Assembly (NCBI GenBank): GCA_947467605.1
Contig: CANIII010000010.1
Location: 1-64,000 of the forward strand
DNA length: 64,000 bases
Direction: 5' to 3'
Source: Acidobacteriota bacterium
Lineage (GTDB): Bacteria; Acidobacteriota; Vicinamibacteria; Vicinamibacterales; SCN-69-37
Under the pieces are notes generated by a model. It had not been told where the DNA came from. It worked only from the letters and a program-made list of their open reading frames with translations, and made no database searches. Made by a program: the position numbers and the translations under genes. This document shows positions 51,598 through 61,690 of this stretch, piece by piece; the stretch's first letter is position 1; each line of letters opens with the position of its first letter.

Positions 51598-53012
51598 TGG
51601 TGGTGGCGTTGTTCCTGATCAGCGCCTGCGCGACCAATCCGGTCACGGGCAAGCGTGAATTAATGCTGGTGTCTGAAGCGCAGGAAATACAGATGGGCCG
51701 CGAGGCCGACGCCGACGTCCAGAAGTCGATGGGTGTCTACGCCAACGCGCGATGGCAGCAGTATGTGACGGATGTGGGGATGCGATTGGCCCGGCAGTCG
51801 CATCGGCCGAATCTCCCATGGAAATTCACGGTCGTCGACGAGCCGGCCGTGAACGCGTTCGCGCTGCCCGGCGGCTTCATCTACATCACGCGCGGTATCC
51901 TGCCGTTTCTCAGGGACGAAGCCGAACTGGCGAGCGTGCTCGGCCACGAAGTGGGCCACGTGGATGCGCGCCACAGTGCATCACAGGTGTCCAAGCAGCA
52001 AGCCGCCGGCATCGGACTCGCGTTGGGCTCCGTCCTGGCACCGAAGTATCAGGACGCATTCAATCTCGCCGGCAGTGGCCTCGGTTTGATGTTCCTGAAG
52101 TTCGGCCGCGAAGACGAGCTCGAGGCCGACACACTCGGCACTGGCTATGCAGCGCGCGCGGGCTGGGATCCGGCCGGCATGCCTGGGCTGCTCGATACGC
52201 TCGCGCGACTCGAAGGCGCCTCGGGATCGAGTCGCGGCGTGCCGCACTGGGCCCTTACGCATCCACCAGCGCCCGAGCGCGTGCAGAAAGTGCAGGAGGC
52301 TGTGGCGGCATCACAATCGCCCACGGCGATCGCGAGGAACCGTCCGGAGTTTGAGTCGCACATCGCCGGCGTCGTGTTCGGCGACGCACGCGAAAAAGGC
52401 GTTGTGCGCGGCCGGGAATTCATCCATCCGGTGCTGCGCTTTGCGCTGACATTTCCTGACGGATGGGACATCGCAAACAGCAATGACGCCGTGACGGCGC
52501 AGCCGGCGGGAGCCGATGGCGCCGCGATCATTTTGCAACCGGTTGGCGCAGCGGCCAGCAATCTTCAGGTGACCGCCGAGACCAGCATGAGCAAGTCAGG
52601 GTTCTCGCCGGTGAGCGGCGGAGCCGAACGCATCCACGGGCTCGAGGCGTTCGTCGGCTTGTATGAAGGTGTGATTCAGAACACGCGCGCGGGAGCCCAG
52701 GCGGGTTTCGTGCGCATGTCTGACCGGAGCATGATCTATCGCGTGTTGGGCGTGGCATCGTCCGCGCAGTTCGACCTCGTTCGCGCGCCGGCGACAGCGG
52801 CGATCGGATCATTTCGTGAGCTGTCCACGGCTGAGGCGGACGCCATTCAGAATCGGCAGATCGTGTTTCAGAGTGTGCGCAGTGGCGATACATGGGCGTC
52901 GATCGCGGCCGCCGTGGGCAACACGACCAAGCCGTCGACGCTCGCCATCATGAACGGTGAGACGCTCGACTCCACGCCTCGCCCCGGCAGCCGCGTGCGG
53001 GTCGTTCGATAG
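51585..53012 (+). CDS. M48-family metallopeptidase lipoprotein with LysM-like C-terminus
   Basis: The 475-residue protein starts with a lipoprotein signal (MRAIVVVALFLISAC, lipobox Cys15). The zinc site HEVGHVDARH lies near residue 121 with the downstream glutamate in EDELEADTLG near 170, as in BepA/LoiP-type periplasmic M48 proteases. The C-terminal 180 residues add a separate beta domain (FALTFPDGWDIANS) and a LysM-like end (SVRSGDTWASIAAAVGN, RPGSRVRVV) that may bind peptidoglycan. A role in outer-membrane protein quality control is inferred. Confidence 0.9.
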   Translation: MRAIVVVALFLISACATNPVTGKRELMLVSEAQEIQMGREADADVQKSMGVYANARWQQYVTDVGMRLARQSHRPNLPWKFTVVDEPAVNAFALPGGFIYITRGILPFLRDEAELASVLGHEVGHVDARHSASQVSKQQAAGIGLALGSVLAPKYQDAFNLAGSGLGLMFLKFGREDELEADTLGTGYAARAGWDPAGMPGLLDTLARLEGASGSSRGVPHWALTHPPAPERVQKVQEAVAASQSPTAIARNRPEFESHIAGVVFGDAREKGVVRGREFIHPVLRFALTFPDGWDIANSNDAVTAQPAGADGAAIILQPVGAAASNLQVTAETSMSKSGFSPVSGGAERIHGLEAFVGLYEGVIQNTRAGAQAGFVRMSDRSMIYRVLGVASSAQFDLVRAPATAAIGSFRELSTAEADAIQNRQIVFQSVRSGDTWASIAAAVGNTTKPSTLAIMNGETLDSTPRPGSRVRVVR

Positions 53013-53080
53013 CGCGAGGTCCGAGAAAAAAGCCACGAAGCGCACGAACCCGCCCGGGAAGGACGCCGTCTAACCGGCCG

Positions 53081-55546
53081 ATGTCTGTGACCAATCTCAT
53101 TCAGGACCTGCGCTACGCGGCCCGGCTGCTCATGAAAGACCGCAGCTTCACGATCACCGCCCTCTTGACGCTGGCCATCTGCATCGGCGCCAATGCCGCC
53201 ATCTTCAGCATCGTCCGCTCCGTGGTCATGAAGCCGCTGCCGGTGCCCAATGCCGAGCGCATCGTGATGTTCCACAACAACTACCCGAAGGCGGGCGCGG
53301 TGCGTGGATCCACGGGCGTGCCCGACTATTTCGACCGCAAGGAGGCCATGGACGTCACCGAAGACATGGCGCTCTATCGGCGCCAGGGGTCAACACTCGG
53401 GGGTCGCGACGGGGCACGACGGTTGGCGACGATTCGCGCGACGCCGTCACTCTACCGCATCGTCTCGATGCAGCCGACGCTGGGTCGCATCTTCCGCGAG
53501 GATGAAGGCGAAGACGGCAAGAACAATGAAGTGATCCTGAGCCACGCGCTCTGGCAGCGCGAGTTCGGTGGCGCGAACGACGTGGTCGGCAAGGAGCTCA
53601 AGTTGAGCGGCGTGACGTTTCAGATCGTCGGCGTGGCGCCGCAGGACTTCCGATTCATCTGGAACGACATCGACGCGTACCTGCCGGCCGCGTTCACACC
53701 CACTGACAAGTCGGACGAGCGGCGTCACAGCAACAACTGGCAGATGATCGCGATGCTGAAGCCGGGCAAGACCGTCGCGCAGGCGAAAGAGCAAGTCGAC
53801 ACCATTAATCGCCGCAACGAAGACCGATTCCCGCAATTGACGAAGCTGCTTCACGATGCGGGATTCCACACGACGGTGGCACAGCTGCAGTCTGAGCTGG
53901 TCGAAGATGTTCGCCCGGTCTTGCTGCTGCTGTGGGGCGGTGTCGTATTCGTGCTGCTCATCGGGTGTTTGAACATCGCGAACCTTGTGCTGGTGCGCGC
54001 GAGTGGGCGTTCACGTGAGATGGCCACACGCCACGCGATCGGCGCGGACCTCGGCCGACTGTCGCGACAGTTGTTGACAGAGACGACGATGCTGGCCGTT
54101 GCGGGTGGTGTGATCGGGCTCGGTCTCGGCTGGTGGGCGTTGCGGTTGGTGCCGACACTCGGTCTCGATGAAATGCCGCGTGGCCATGAGATCGCACTCG
54201 ATCCTGTCAGCGTGTCCATCATTATCGGCATCGCTGTCGTCGTGGGCATTCTGATTGGCCTGATGCCGGTGGCCAGGTTGTGGAAGCTCAACATCAACAA
54301 CGCTTTGCGTGAAGAAGGCCGCAGCGGCACGGCGAGCCGCGGCACGAATCTGCTGCGCCGAGGATTGGCGGTCGCGCAGGTGACGATCGCGTTCGTGCTG
54401 CTGATTGGCGCGGGACTGCTGCTCGCTAGTTTCCGAAACGTACTCAAGATCGATCCCGGCTTCACGGCATCGGGTGTGGTGACTGGTGCGATCAACTTGC
54501 CGGGCGCGACCTACAAGCCCGAGACGCTGGCACCGTTCGTCGATCGGCTACTGACCGGCGTGCGTGCGCTGCCGGGTGTGGAGAGCGCCGGCATCACATC
54601 CACATTGCCGCTGGGCGGTGATCACAACGACAGCGTGATCCTCGCCGAGGGCTATCAGATGAAGGACGGCGAGTCGCTCGTCTCGCCGTCGCAGTTGGTG
54701 GTGAGTGACGGGTACTTCGAGACGATGAAGATCGGGCTGGTGCGAGGGCGCGTGTTCAACGCGTCAGATACCCCGACCTCGACGTCGTCGATCATCGTCG
54801 ATGAGCGCATGGTCGCGCACTTCTGGCCGAATCAGGATCCGATCGGCCGGCGGATGTATATGCCGGAGAGCGCCAAGAAAGTGCTCGAGACCGGTCCCAA
54901 CACCAAGTGGCTGACGGTCGTCGGCGTTGTGAAGGAAGTGCAGCTCGACGGGTTGGCAACCGATCGTCCAGCGGTTGGCGCGTACTACTTCCCATTCACA
55001 CAGTCGTCGCAGAACGGCTTCCTCCTTGCCGTGCGGACCTCGAACAGCAAAGCCATCGTGCCGGAATTGCGCAAGGTGGTCGCGTCGCTCGACCCGGCGC
55101 TGCCGCTCTATTCGATCAAGAGCATGGATGAGTATGTCGATACCGCGCTGATGTCGCGCCGTATGCCGATGTTGCTCGCGTTGGCGTTTGCGGCGGTGGC
55201 GCTGTTTCTGTCGGCGGTCGGTATCTACGGTGTGCTCGCCTACGGTGTGGCGCAGCGTCGGCGTGAGATCGGTATCCGTCTCGCGCTCGGCAGCACGAGC
55301 CGCGAGGTGTTCAACCTTGTGCTCCAGGACGGAATCAAGATCGTGGCGATGGGTCTGGTGCTCGGCTTCGCGGGGCTGATTGCGCTGCGGCAGGCGCTGA
55401 CGTCGGTGCTCTTTGGTGTCACGCCGATGGATCCGATGGTGATTGCGTCGGTCGCGTTGGCGCTGACCGTTGTCGCGCTGCTGGCGATGGTCATTCCGGC
55501 GCGACGTGCCGCGAGTGTGAGCCCGGCGGTGGCACTGACGGACTAG
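53081..55546 (+). CDS. MacB/FtsX-like permease without ATPase domain (ADOP type)
   Basis: The 821-residue protein has the acidobacterial ADOP layout: N-terminal helix near 20-45 ([20 protein letters not shown]), MacB periplasmic domain to about 270, FtsX helices near 285-400, a second periplasmic domain and a final FtsX triplet near 690-815 ([20 protein letters not shown]). It resembles the permease at 18562-21030 in layout but matches the usual ADOP consensus better. No ATPase or MacA partner is adjacent. Substrate unknown. Confidence 0.9.
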   Translation: MSVTNLIQDLRYAARLLMKDRSFTITALLTLAICIGANAAIFSIVRSVVMKPLPVPNAERIVMFHNNYPKAGAVRGSTGVPDYFDRKEAMDVTEDMALYRRQGSTLGGRDGARRLATIRATPSLYRIVSMQPTLGRIFREDEGEDGKNNEVILSHALWQREFGGANDVVGKELKLSGVTFQIVGVAPQDFRFIWNDIDAYLPAAFTPTDKSDERRHSNNWQMIAMLKPGKTVAQAKEQVDTINRRNEDRFPQLTKLLHDAGFHTTVAQLQSELVEDVRPVLLLLWGGVVFVLLIGCLNIANLVLVRASGRSREMATRHAIGADLGRLSRQLLTETTMLAVAGGVIGLGLGWWALRLVPTLGLDEMPRGHEIALDPVSVSIIIGIAVVVGILIGLMPVARLWKLNINNALREEGRSGTASRGTNLLRRGLAVAQVTIAFVLLIGAGLLLASFRNVLKIDPGFTASGVVTGAINLPGATYKPETLAPFVDRLLTGVRALPGVESAGITSTLPLGGDHNDSVILAEGYQMKDGESLVSPSQLVVSDGYFETMKIGLVRGRVFNASDTPTSTSSIIVDERMVAHFWPNQDPIGRRMYMPESAKKVLETGPNTKWLTVVGVVKEVQLDGLATDRPAVGAYYFPFTQSSQNGFLLAVRTSNSKAIVPELRKVVASLDPALPLYSIKSMDEYVDTALMSRRMPMLLALAFAAVALFLSAVGIYGVLAYGVAQRRREIGIRLALGSTSREVFNLVLQDGIKIVAMGLVLGFAGLIALRQALTSVLFGVTPMDPMVIASVALALTVVALLAMVIPARRAASVSPAVALTD

Positions 55547-55549
55547 AAT
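55544..55549 (+). promoter_or_regulatory. Candidate -10 element of the DinB-like gene
   Basis: TAGAAT contains the TAG stop of the permease gene and lies seven bases before ATG 55557, the same geometry as at 50574. Confidence 0.45.
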
Positions 55550-55556
55550 GCCCCCC

Positions 55557-56099
55557 ATGGATGTGGGCTCGTTGTTTGTTGCACAGTCGCGCGACTACCT
55601 GCGCGACGAATTTCTCAAGAAGATCGAACGCGCGATCGAGCCGCTCTCAACCGAGCAGCTCTGGTGGCGTGCCAATGACGCGTCCAACAGTATCGGTAAC
55701 CTCATGCTGCATCTGGCGGGCAACGTCCGTCAGTGGATCGTCGGCGGCGTGGGCGGCACGGCCACTGCCCGTGACCGCGCGCGCGAATTCGCGACGCGCG
55801 ACATGCTGCCAGCCTCTGCATTGGTCGCCGAACTCCGACAGGCCGTCGACGAGGCCTGCGACACACTCGATCGCGTTGACGTGGCATCGCTCACTGATGC
55901 CCGAGAAGTGCAGCGTTTCAACACCACAATCCTCGGCGCTATCTACCACGTCGTCGAACACTTCTCGATGCACACGGGCCAGATCATCATGCTCGCGAAG
56001 ATGCAGACAGGCACGGACGCAGGCTTCTATCGCTTGCGCGCTGACGGCACGCCGGAGCCGACATGGACCGGTGGTGCGAGGCCGTTTGAGAAGAACTAG
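55557..56099 (+). CDS. DinB-like (DUF1572-type) putative metal-dependent enzyme
   Basis: From ATG 55557 the protein has 180 residues (ATG 55548 would add three). It is a four-helix bundle: RDYLRDEFLKKIERAIEPL at the start, NLMLHLAGNVRQWIVGGV near residue 45 and YHVVEHFSMHTGQIIML near 125. The histidines in LMLHLAGN, HVVEHF and MHTGQI match the metal site of the DinB/YfiT family, some members of which are thiol transferases. Substrate unknown. It converges with the amidohydrolase gene. Confidence 0.85.
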   Translation: MDVGSLFVAQSRDYLRDEFLKKIERAIEPLSTEQLWWRANDASNSIGNLMLHLAGNVRQWIVGGVGGTATARDRAREFATRDMLPASALVAELRQAVDEACDTLDRVDVASLTDAREVQRFNTTILGAIYHVVEHFSMHTGQIIMLAKMQTGTDAGFYRLRADGTPEPTWTGGARPFEKN

Positions 56100-57733
56100 C
56101 GCTTCGCCGTGCGCGCTTTCTTCTGATCCTCGACCATCTTCGCGACGTCAGCGAGCAACTGCTTCGCGTCGTAGGCGATGCCGTCCTTGATGGTGTATTT
56201 GATGCCGCCGACATGTTCGACCTGGTCGGTTGTGTCGTTCAGCCGTGATGCGCCGGTGCCGTAGAGCACCTTCAGGTTTTGCAGCGGGTTCTGATCCACG
56301 ATGACGAGGTCAGCGAGAAAGCCCGCCTTCACGACACCGCGATCCATCGGCTTGCGCCAGCCTTCCGCGATCGTCTTTGCGCCGTTGTAGGTCGCGGCCT
56401 GAATCACTTCCAGCGGATGGAAGCCAGCCTCCTGCAGCATCTCGAGCTCGTTGATGTAGCCGAAGCCGTACGTCTGGTAGATGAAGCCCGAGTCTGAGCC
56501 CGTGGTCACGCGCCCGCCCATCTTCTTGTAGTCGTTCACGAGCTTGAACCACACCTGATAGAAATTGCGCCAGGCGATCTCGTCTTCAGTGGTCCAGTCG
56601 TACCAGTACGACCCGTGATTCACGCGGCTGGGTGTGTAGTAATCCATGAGCGTCGGCAACGTGTACTTGTCGTGCCACTCGGCGGCACGGAAGCGCATGA
56701 GGTCGCGGCCCGCAGAGTAGATCGTGAACGTCGGATCGAACACCGTGCCGAGCTTGAGCTGTTCTTCGAGGTACGCCTTCCACTCGGGCGATCCCTGCGG
56801 ATAGATCTTGTCCCAGAGCCGCGCCACCTGGCCAAAGCGGAACTGCTCGTCGTTGTAGTTCATGTTTACGGGCCACGGCTGCACGACAAAGTCCTTGAGC
56901 AGTGATTCGAAATGGCCGTAGTAGTGCGTCACGGTCTGCAGCCCCAGCCGCGCCGCATCGATCGCGTTCATCTGCGCGACCCCGGTCTGCTGGAGATGCG
57001 CGGTTGATCCCATGCCGAGTGTCTTCGCTGCGCCGAGTAGCGCGGCCATGACCTCAGGGTCTTCCGCACCAAGCTTCAGGCCATCGAGCCCGTTGGCGGC
57101 GCCCCACTTCACCCAGTCGATGGCTTTCTGCGGTGTGTCGACGGTGCCGCCCGTCCAGCCGGAGCCGGGGCGCTGATAGTTGATGATGCGCGGTGCCGCG
57201 ATCTCGTTCTTTGCGCTGCGCGCAGCCTCGCTCACCGCGACGCGATGAGAGGCCAGCGGCACGCCGCGCACCGTCGTGACGCCGTGCGCGAGCCAAAGCT
57301 TGTAGGCGTATTCAAGCGACTCGTTCTTCGGCGCGCCACCGGCGTGCACGTGCATGTCGATGAAGCCTGGCGTGACATACATGCCCGTGGCGTCGATGAC
57401 CTTCTCAACGTTGGTCGGCGCCGGCCGTACCGGCAAGCCCGGCGTGCCGGCACTTCGAATCGACTGAATCTTGTTGCCGGCAATGTAGATATCCACCGGC
57501 CCATACGGCGGTGCGCCGCTGCCATCGATCACCGTAACGCCGTGAATCACAAGTGTTGCAAATGGTCCGAGGCCTTCGTTGGCGCGCCGAGGCGGCGCGG
57601 CGAGGGTGCCATCAACAAGCGCCGATTGCGCGGCTGGCGCCGCCGCGCCCCCTTGGCGCCCTTGTGCTGTCGGAAATTGTGAGGCGAGGAGAACAGCAGC
57701 AGCAACGAGCGCAAACCCCATGCGTCTGGACAT
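56096..57733 (-). CDS. Exported amidohydrolase, imidazolonepropionase-like
   Basis: The 545-residue protein has a signal peptide (MSRRMGFALVAAAVLLASQF) and a metal-dependent hydrolase fold: PGFIDMHVHAGGAP near residue 125 (HxH), TAHLQQTG near 245, VTHYYGHFESL near 268, and GSDSGFIYQT near 415 with the metal-binding aspartate. A composite beta domain closes the chain (GFLADLVIVDQNPL). Such enzymes cleave cyclic amides, peptides or similar compounds in the periplasm; the substrate cannot be inferred. It overlaps the convergent DinB-like gene by 4 bases. Confidence 0.87.
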   Translation of the reverse strand: MSRRMGFALVAAAVLLASQFPTAQGRQGGAAAPAAQSALVDGTLAAPPRRANEGLGPFATLVIHGVTVIDGSGAPPYGPVDIYIAGNKIQSIRSAGTPGLPVRPAPTNVEKVIDATGMYVTPGFIDMHVHAGGAPKNESLEYAYKLWLAHGVTTVRGVPLASHRVAVSEAARSAKNEIAAPRIINYQRPGSGWTGGTVDTPQKAIDWVKWGAANGLDGLKLGAEDPEVMAALLGAAKTLGMGSTAHLQQTGVAQMNAIDAARLGLQTVTHYYGHFESLLKDFVVQPWPVNMNYNDEQFRFGQVARLWDKIYPQGSPEWKAYLEEQLKLGTVFDPTFTIYSAGRDLMRFRAAEWHDKYTLPTLMDYYTPSRVNHGSYWYDWTTEDEIAWRNFYQVWFKLVNDYKKMGGRVTTGSDSGFIYQTYGFGYINELEMLQEAGFHPLEVIQAATYNGAKTIAEGWRKPMDRGVVKAGFLADLVIVDQNPLQNLKVLYGTGASRLNDTTDQVEHVGGIKYTIKDGIAYDAKQLLADVAKMVEDQKKARTAKR

Positions 57734-57760
57734 GCGCGGATTATAGAGAGGAATCGGGCG

Positions 57761-58684
57761 CTACGTCGATGCGCGCAAGGCTGAGTCGATATCGCCGTAT
57801 GTGTATGTGAATCCGCCGGCCTGTGCGGCGGTCGGTACGACACGCTGACTGGCGAGCACCGCGCCATCAGCCATCTCGCCAAACATCAGCCGCAGCACGA
57901 ACGCCGGAACAGGAAACAGGCTGGGCCGATGCAGGGCGCGTCCGAACGCGCTTGAAAAATCGGCGTTGGTCACGGCGACCGGCGCCACCACATTGATCGG
58001 GCCGCGCACAGACGCGCTCGTCATCGCCCAGCGCACCATCGCGATCCAGTCGTCCCGATGGATCCAGCTCATCCACTGTCGTCCAGATCCGGTGGGGCCG
58101 CCGACGAAAAACATAAATGGCGGCTTCATTTTTGCGAGGAGGCCACCGCCACGTGCCAGCACGAGTCCTGTACGCAGGATGACCACGCGGCACGACTCAG
58201 ACTCGGCCTCACGCGCGGCCTGCTCCCAGTCGGCGCAGAGCTGCGCGAGGAAATCGCTCCCAGCAGGCGCTGACTCGTCAAAGACCTTCGCGAAGTCCGA
58301 CCCGTAGTATCCGACTGCGGAGCCGCTGATGAATACCGAGGGCGGCGATGCGGTACCGCGAATCGCACTCGTCAGCGCGCGAGTCACCGACAGGCGGCTC
58401 TCATGCAGCAGCGCTTTGCGCGCAGGTGTCCAACGTGAATCCGCGATGCCGGCACCCGCGAGGTTGATCACCGCGTTGGCCCCATCGATCTCGGCAATGC
58501 CCTGCGGCTCATAGCGATAGGCGCCATTCGCATCTCTGATGACCTGGGCGCGCACATGGCGCACACCCTGATATGCCCCACCCGAGAAGCGCGAGAGCAC
58601 GACCACGTCGTGGCCGTCAGCGGCAAGGGCCGCGCACAGCGCTCGACCAATAAAGCCTGTTCCGCCAGTGACGACGATCTTCAT
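57761..58684 (-). CDS. TIGR01777-type NAD(P)-dependent epimerase
   Basis: The 307-residue protein starts MKIVVTGGTGFIGRALCAAL, the SDR Rossmann motif. Signature segments of the YfcH/TIGR01777 family are visible: NAVINLAGAGIADSRWTPARK near residue 75, SGSAVGYYGSD near 118 and WMSWIHRDDWIAMV near 205. The C-terminal domain (LFGEMADGAVLASQRVVP) is also typical. The reaction is not known; sugar nucleotide epimerase is only a family name. It lies after the amidohydrolase in transcription order reversed, with 27 bases between. Confidence 0.9.
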   Translation of the reverse strand: MKIVVTGGTGFIGRALCAALAADGHDVVVLSRFSGGAYQGVRHVRAQVIRDANGAYRYEPQGIAEIDGANAVINLAGAGIADSRWTPARKALLHESRLSVTRALTSAIRGTASPPSVFISGSAVGYYGSDFAKVFDESAPAGSDFLAQLCADWEQAAREAESESCRVVILRTGLVLARGGGLLAKMKPPFMFFVGGPTGSGRQWMSWIHRDDWIAMVRWAMTSASVRGPINVVAPVAVTNADFSSAFGRALHRPSLFPVPAFVLRLMFGEMADGAVLASQRVVPTAAQAGGFTYTYGDIDSALRAST

Positions 58685-58769
58685 GAATTGACCCTACCAC
58701 AGGCAAAACCCGGCTCAGGGCAACGCCACGTGCGCCGGTCCCGTCAAACCCGAGACAAGGAGATTCACT

Positions 58770-59543
58770 ATGCAGATGTCGAAGGTGTTACGGGCTGGGA
58801 TGGTTCTGGGCGTGGGGTTGGTCGTGTTCGCATCGGCGGTGGCACCGACCGTATCCGCGCAATCGCAGCGCGGTGGCCGATCCTGGTCCAATGATCGGGA
58901 TGACAGCAGCGATGGGCCGAAAGAGACCGAGACTGTGGATCGGACGGTGTCCTTACCCTCGAACGGCACGCTGCGCCTCAAGAACTTCTCCGGCAACATC
59001 CGAGTGGTGGCTTCGTCAGGCCGTGATGTCGTGTTGCACGCGCGGCGTCGCGCACCGCGGCCGCAGCTTGACCACATCAAACTCGACATTCAAACGTCGG
59101 GTTCGACGGTGACGATCAATGCCAACAAACAAGATTCCCAATGGGAGAAGGGCCGCCACAACAACAATGTGGTCGAGACCACCTTCGAGTTGCAGGTGCC
59201 GGCGTCGGCCCGGCTCGACATCGATGCGTTTTCGAGCGACGTCACGATCGAAGGCATGACCGGTGACCAGTCGCTGAAGACGTTTAGCGGCGACATTCAC
59301 GTGCTGGATCCGAAGGGCGCGATTGATGCGGAGACGTTCAGCGCCGACATTGCCGTGCGGGTGGACGCGCGCGCGCGGGGCAGCGTCTCGTTCAGTTCGT
59401 TCAGCGGCGACCTCGACTCGTCGCTCATCGCCAGCTCCAGTTCGCGACGTCGGCGATCAGTCGAGGGCACGCTCCCGGGCGGCGCCGGTCCGAGGCTGCA
59501 GTTCAAGACGTTCTCCGGCGACCTGCAGATCACATCGAAATAG
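58770..59543 (+). CDS. Exported DUF4097-family beta protein
   Basis: AAGGAG lies seven bases before ATG 58770. The 257-residue protein has a signal peptide (cleavage near VSAQ, residue 31), an Asp/Ser-rich linker and a regular beta-helix-like repeat domain of the DUF4097 type, with repeats such as LKNFSGNIRVV, AFSSDVTIEG, TFSGDIHVLD, TFSADIAVRV and FSSFSGDLDS. Such adhesin-like proteins are often regulated with envelope stress systems, but no such gene is adjacent. Its last 14 bases overlap hisA. Confidence 0.85.
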   Translation: MQMSKVLRAGMVLGVGLVVFASAVAPTVSAQSQRGGRSWSNDRDDSSDGPKETETVDRTVSLPSNGTLRLKNFSGNIRVVASSGRDVVLHARRRAPRPQLDHIKLDIQTSGSTVTINANKQDSQWEKGRHNNNVVETTFELQVPASARLDIDAFSSDVTIEGMTGDQSLKTFSGDIHVLDPKGAIDAETFSADIAVRVDARARGSVSFSSFSGDLDSSLIASSSSRRRRSVEGTLPGGAGPRLQFKTFSGDLQITSK

Positions 59544-60204
59544 CACCCGTATAAATCGCCATCCCCGCGACGGCGTCCGCACCGAGTGACTCCAGGTGTC
59601 GGACGTCGTCCATGTGTCTCACACCGCCGGCGACAATGAGTCGCTTGTCGGTGGCCGCGCGCAGTCGCGCGACCATGTCGAAGTCGAGACCCTGCATGAG
59701 CCCCTCGGTGTCGACGAGCGTTGTCAGAAATCCGCCGACGAATGGTGACAGTGTGCGCACCGAGTCCACCAGATCAATCGTCGTCGTCCGTTTCCAACCG
59801 TGCGTGACGATCGTGCCGCCGCGACTGTCGGCGGCCGCGACGATCGCGTCACTGCCGAGCGCAGCCGAGAACGAGGCCGCCGCGCTGAGATTCACGCCAG
59901 TAGGTGTGAAGAGTGCTGATCCGACGATGACGCGCGTAGCACCGGCGTGAAGCCAGCGCTCGGCGACATCGATCGTGCGAATGCCGCCGCCGACCTGGCA
60001 GGGGCGGAGCGCACAGACGCGTTCGACCAGCGCGGCGTTGTCGCCTGTGCCCATCGCCGCATCGAGGTCGATCACTTGAATCAGCGGATAGGCGGCGAAC
60101 TTTGCGAGCCAGCCGTCGAGGTCGTCGGTCGCGAGCGCTTCGCGTTCGCCCTGAATGAGCTGCACGACACGGCCACCCTTGAAGTCGATCGCGGGAATTA
60201 GCAT
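59530..60204 (-). CDS. hisA: Phosphoribosylformimino-5-aminoimidazole carboxamide ribotide isomerase
   Basis: From ATG 60204 the protein has 224 residues ([19 protein letters not shown]). HisA motifs include the catalytic aspartate in [18 protein letters not shown] near residue 43, CQVGGGIRT near 72 and the second aspartate in [10 protein letters not shown] near 155. It isomerises ProFAR in histidine synthesis. It is the last gene of hisD-C-B-H-F-A; hisA after hisF is the reverse of the common hisA-hisF order. It overlaps hisF by 7 bases. Confidence 0.94.
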   Translation of the reverse strand: MLIPAIDFKGGRVVQLIQGEREALATDDLDGWLAKFAAYPLIQVIDLDAAMGTGDNAALVERVCALRPCQVGGGIRTIDVAERWLHAGATRVIVGSALFTPTGVNLSAAASFSAALGSDAIVAAADSRGGTIVTHGWKRTTTIDLVDSVRTLSPFVGGFLTTLVDTEGLMQGLDFDMVARLRAATDKRLIVAGGVRHMDDVRHLESLGADAVAGMAIYTGAISM

Positions 60205-60986
60205 GACGAGTCCTCTGTGGTAGTCATTCGCATGGGGAGGCCCTGCGCGGCGAGCCATCGCTTCAACGCCGGAATGCTCGTGTCTGCGAAGTGGAAGATC
60301 GACGCGGCCAGTGCTGCATCGGCGCGGCCGCGTCTGAAGACGTCGGCGAAATGATCGGCCCCCCCAGCGCCGCCTGACGCAATGACGGGGATGTTGACCG
60401 CGCCGCTGACGCCAGCTGTCAGCACGCAGTCGAAACCCTGGCGTGTGCCGTCGCGATCAATCGACGTCAGCAGAATCTCACCAGCGCCCAGCGACTCCGC
60501 CTCGCGCGCCCACTCGACCGCCTCGCGTGCGGAGGCGGTTGTGCCGCTGCGACCGAAGACGATCGCGTGCTCGTCGTCCCACTTTGCGTCGATAGCGACA
60601 ACCGCGGCCTGACTGCCGTAGCGACCGGCGATTGCGGTGATCAGCTCGGGTGTCGCGAGCGCGGCTGAGTTGATCGCCACCTTGTCCGCGCCTGCCTCGA
60701 ACGCCGCTCGTGCATCGTCCAGAGATCGAATCCCACCGCCGACCGTGAGCGGCACAGACAGCTGCTCGGCGATGCGCCGAATCGTGTCGACCATTGCACG
60801 TCGGCCCTCGATCGTGGCGCTAACGTCGAGCATGATCAGTTCATCGGCGCCATCAGCCGCGTAGCGGGCGGCCAGCGCCGCCGGATCGCCGGCGTTGACG
60901 AGACCCTGGAAGTTGACGCCTTTGACCACGACTCCGTCACGGACATCGAGGCAGGCGATGATTCGGCGAGTGAGTTGCGAGCTCAT
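60198..60986 (-). CDS. hisF: Imidazole glycerol phosphate synthase cyclase subunit
   Basis: The 262-residue TIM-barrel protein has the HisF signatures [18 protein letters not shown] near residue 10 (catalytic Asp), [14 protein letters not shown] near 48, VGGGIRS near 80, [11 protein letters not shown] near 128 and [15 protein letters not shown] near 170 (second Asp). It uses ammonia from HisH to form imidazole glycerol phosphate and AICAR. The start overlaps hisH by 4 bases (ATGA), fitting a 1:1 complex with HisH. Confidence 0.96.
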   Translation of the reverse strand: MSSQLTRRIIACLDVRDGVVVKGVNFQGLVNAGDPAALAARYAADGADELIMLDVSATIEGRRAMVDTIRRIAEQLSVPLTVGGGIRSLDDARAAFEAGADKVAINSAALATPELITAIAGRYGSQAAVVAIDAKWDDEHAIVFGRSGTTASAREAVEWAREAESLGAGEILLTSIDRDGTRQGFDCVLTAGVSGAVNIPVIASGGAGGADHFADVFRRGRADAALAASIFHFADTSIPALKRWLAAQGLPMRMTTTEDSSC

Positions 60987-61690
60987 CGGCCCACCACCCG
61001 TGCAAAGTTGGCAAAGATCGCCGCTCCAGTCTCGCTCGACAGTTCCGGGTGGAACTGCGTGCCGAACACGTTGTCGCGTTCAATCACCGAGGCAAACGTC
61101 GCGCCGTGGGTCGTCGTGGCCACCGTCTCTGGTCCGACGGGGGCGGCGAACGAATGCGCAAAATACGCGAACGCGCCAGACTCGACACCTGCCAGCAGCC
61201 GGGAATCACGGGAATCAACATCGGGAGTTAATTCAGCGAATTGACTCCCGATGTTAATTCCCTGAACACCATCCCTTGGCTGCTCGACGCGATTCCACCC
61301 AAGATGTGGGATCTTTACTGAAACAAAGCCGGGAGTTAATTCGAAATAACTCCCGGCTTTGTTTAACGATTGGCAAGAGCCTTGTGCCAGGGCGAGGCCC
61401 GGGATGCCAGGGGCTTCGGTGCTGCCTTCGAAGAGCCACTGCATGCCGAGGCAGATGCCAAGCAGGGGAACTCCGGCGGTGACGCGGGCGAGGAGTGCCT
61501 CTCGCCACGCGTCGCTGATGATGGCCGTTGCCGAGAAGTGGCCGACGCCGGGGACGACGATGCCGGCAGCGTCGGCGAGGGAGGCTGGCGAGGTGGCGAC
61601 GACCGGGTCGATGCCAGCGCGGCGGAGGCCGCGCATGACGGACGTGAGGTTGCCGGCGCCGTAGTCGATGAGCGCGACCGTCGCAGTCAC
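60983..61690 (-). CDS. hisH: Imidazole glycerol phosphate synthase glutaminase subunit with two palindromic inserts
   Basis: From GTG 61690 (overlapping the hisB stop) the protein has 235 residues, about 30 more than typical HisH. The glutaminase core is intact: [15 protein letters not shown] at the start, nucleophile cysteine in [15 protein letters not shown] near residue 84, and the His/Glu pair in [13 protein letters not shown] near 212. Extra residues lie in two loops, [12 protein letters not shown] near 115 and [16 protein letters not shown] near 143, each encoded by a long palindrome of one family in the same frame. Both flank the conserved [10 protein letters not shown]. It should feed ammonia to HisF. 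Confidence 0.93.
   Translation of the reverse strand: MTATVALIDYGAGNLTSVMRGLRRAGIDPVVATSPASLADAAGIVVPGVGHFSATAIISDAWREALLARVTAGVPLLGICLGMQWLFEGSTEAPGIPGLALAQGSCQSLNKAGSYFELTPGFVSVKIPHLGWNRVEQPRDGVQGINIGSQFAELTPDVDSRDSRLLAGVESGAFAYFAHSFAAPVGPETVATTTHGATFASVIERDNVFGTQFHPELSSETGAAIFANFARVVGR
61210..61262. repeat. Palindromic insert 2 in hisH
   Basis: Arms 61210-61228 and 61244-61262 (19 bases, one mismatch) surround a 15-base loop. Read in the hisH frame it encodes [17 protein letters not shown]. The core GGGAGT and GAATTAACTCCCG are shared with insert 1. Confidence 0.9.
61321..61364. repeat. Palindromic insert 1 in hisH
   Basis: Perfect 18-base arms at 61321-61338 and 61347-61364 enclose an eight-base loop. 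In the hisH frame it encodes [14 protein letters not shown]. It is the same element family as 61210-61262 and lacks one codon (GCT) in the centre. Confidence 0.92.
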
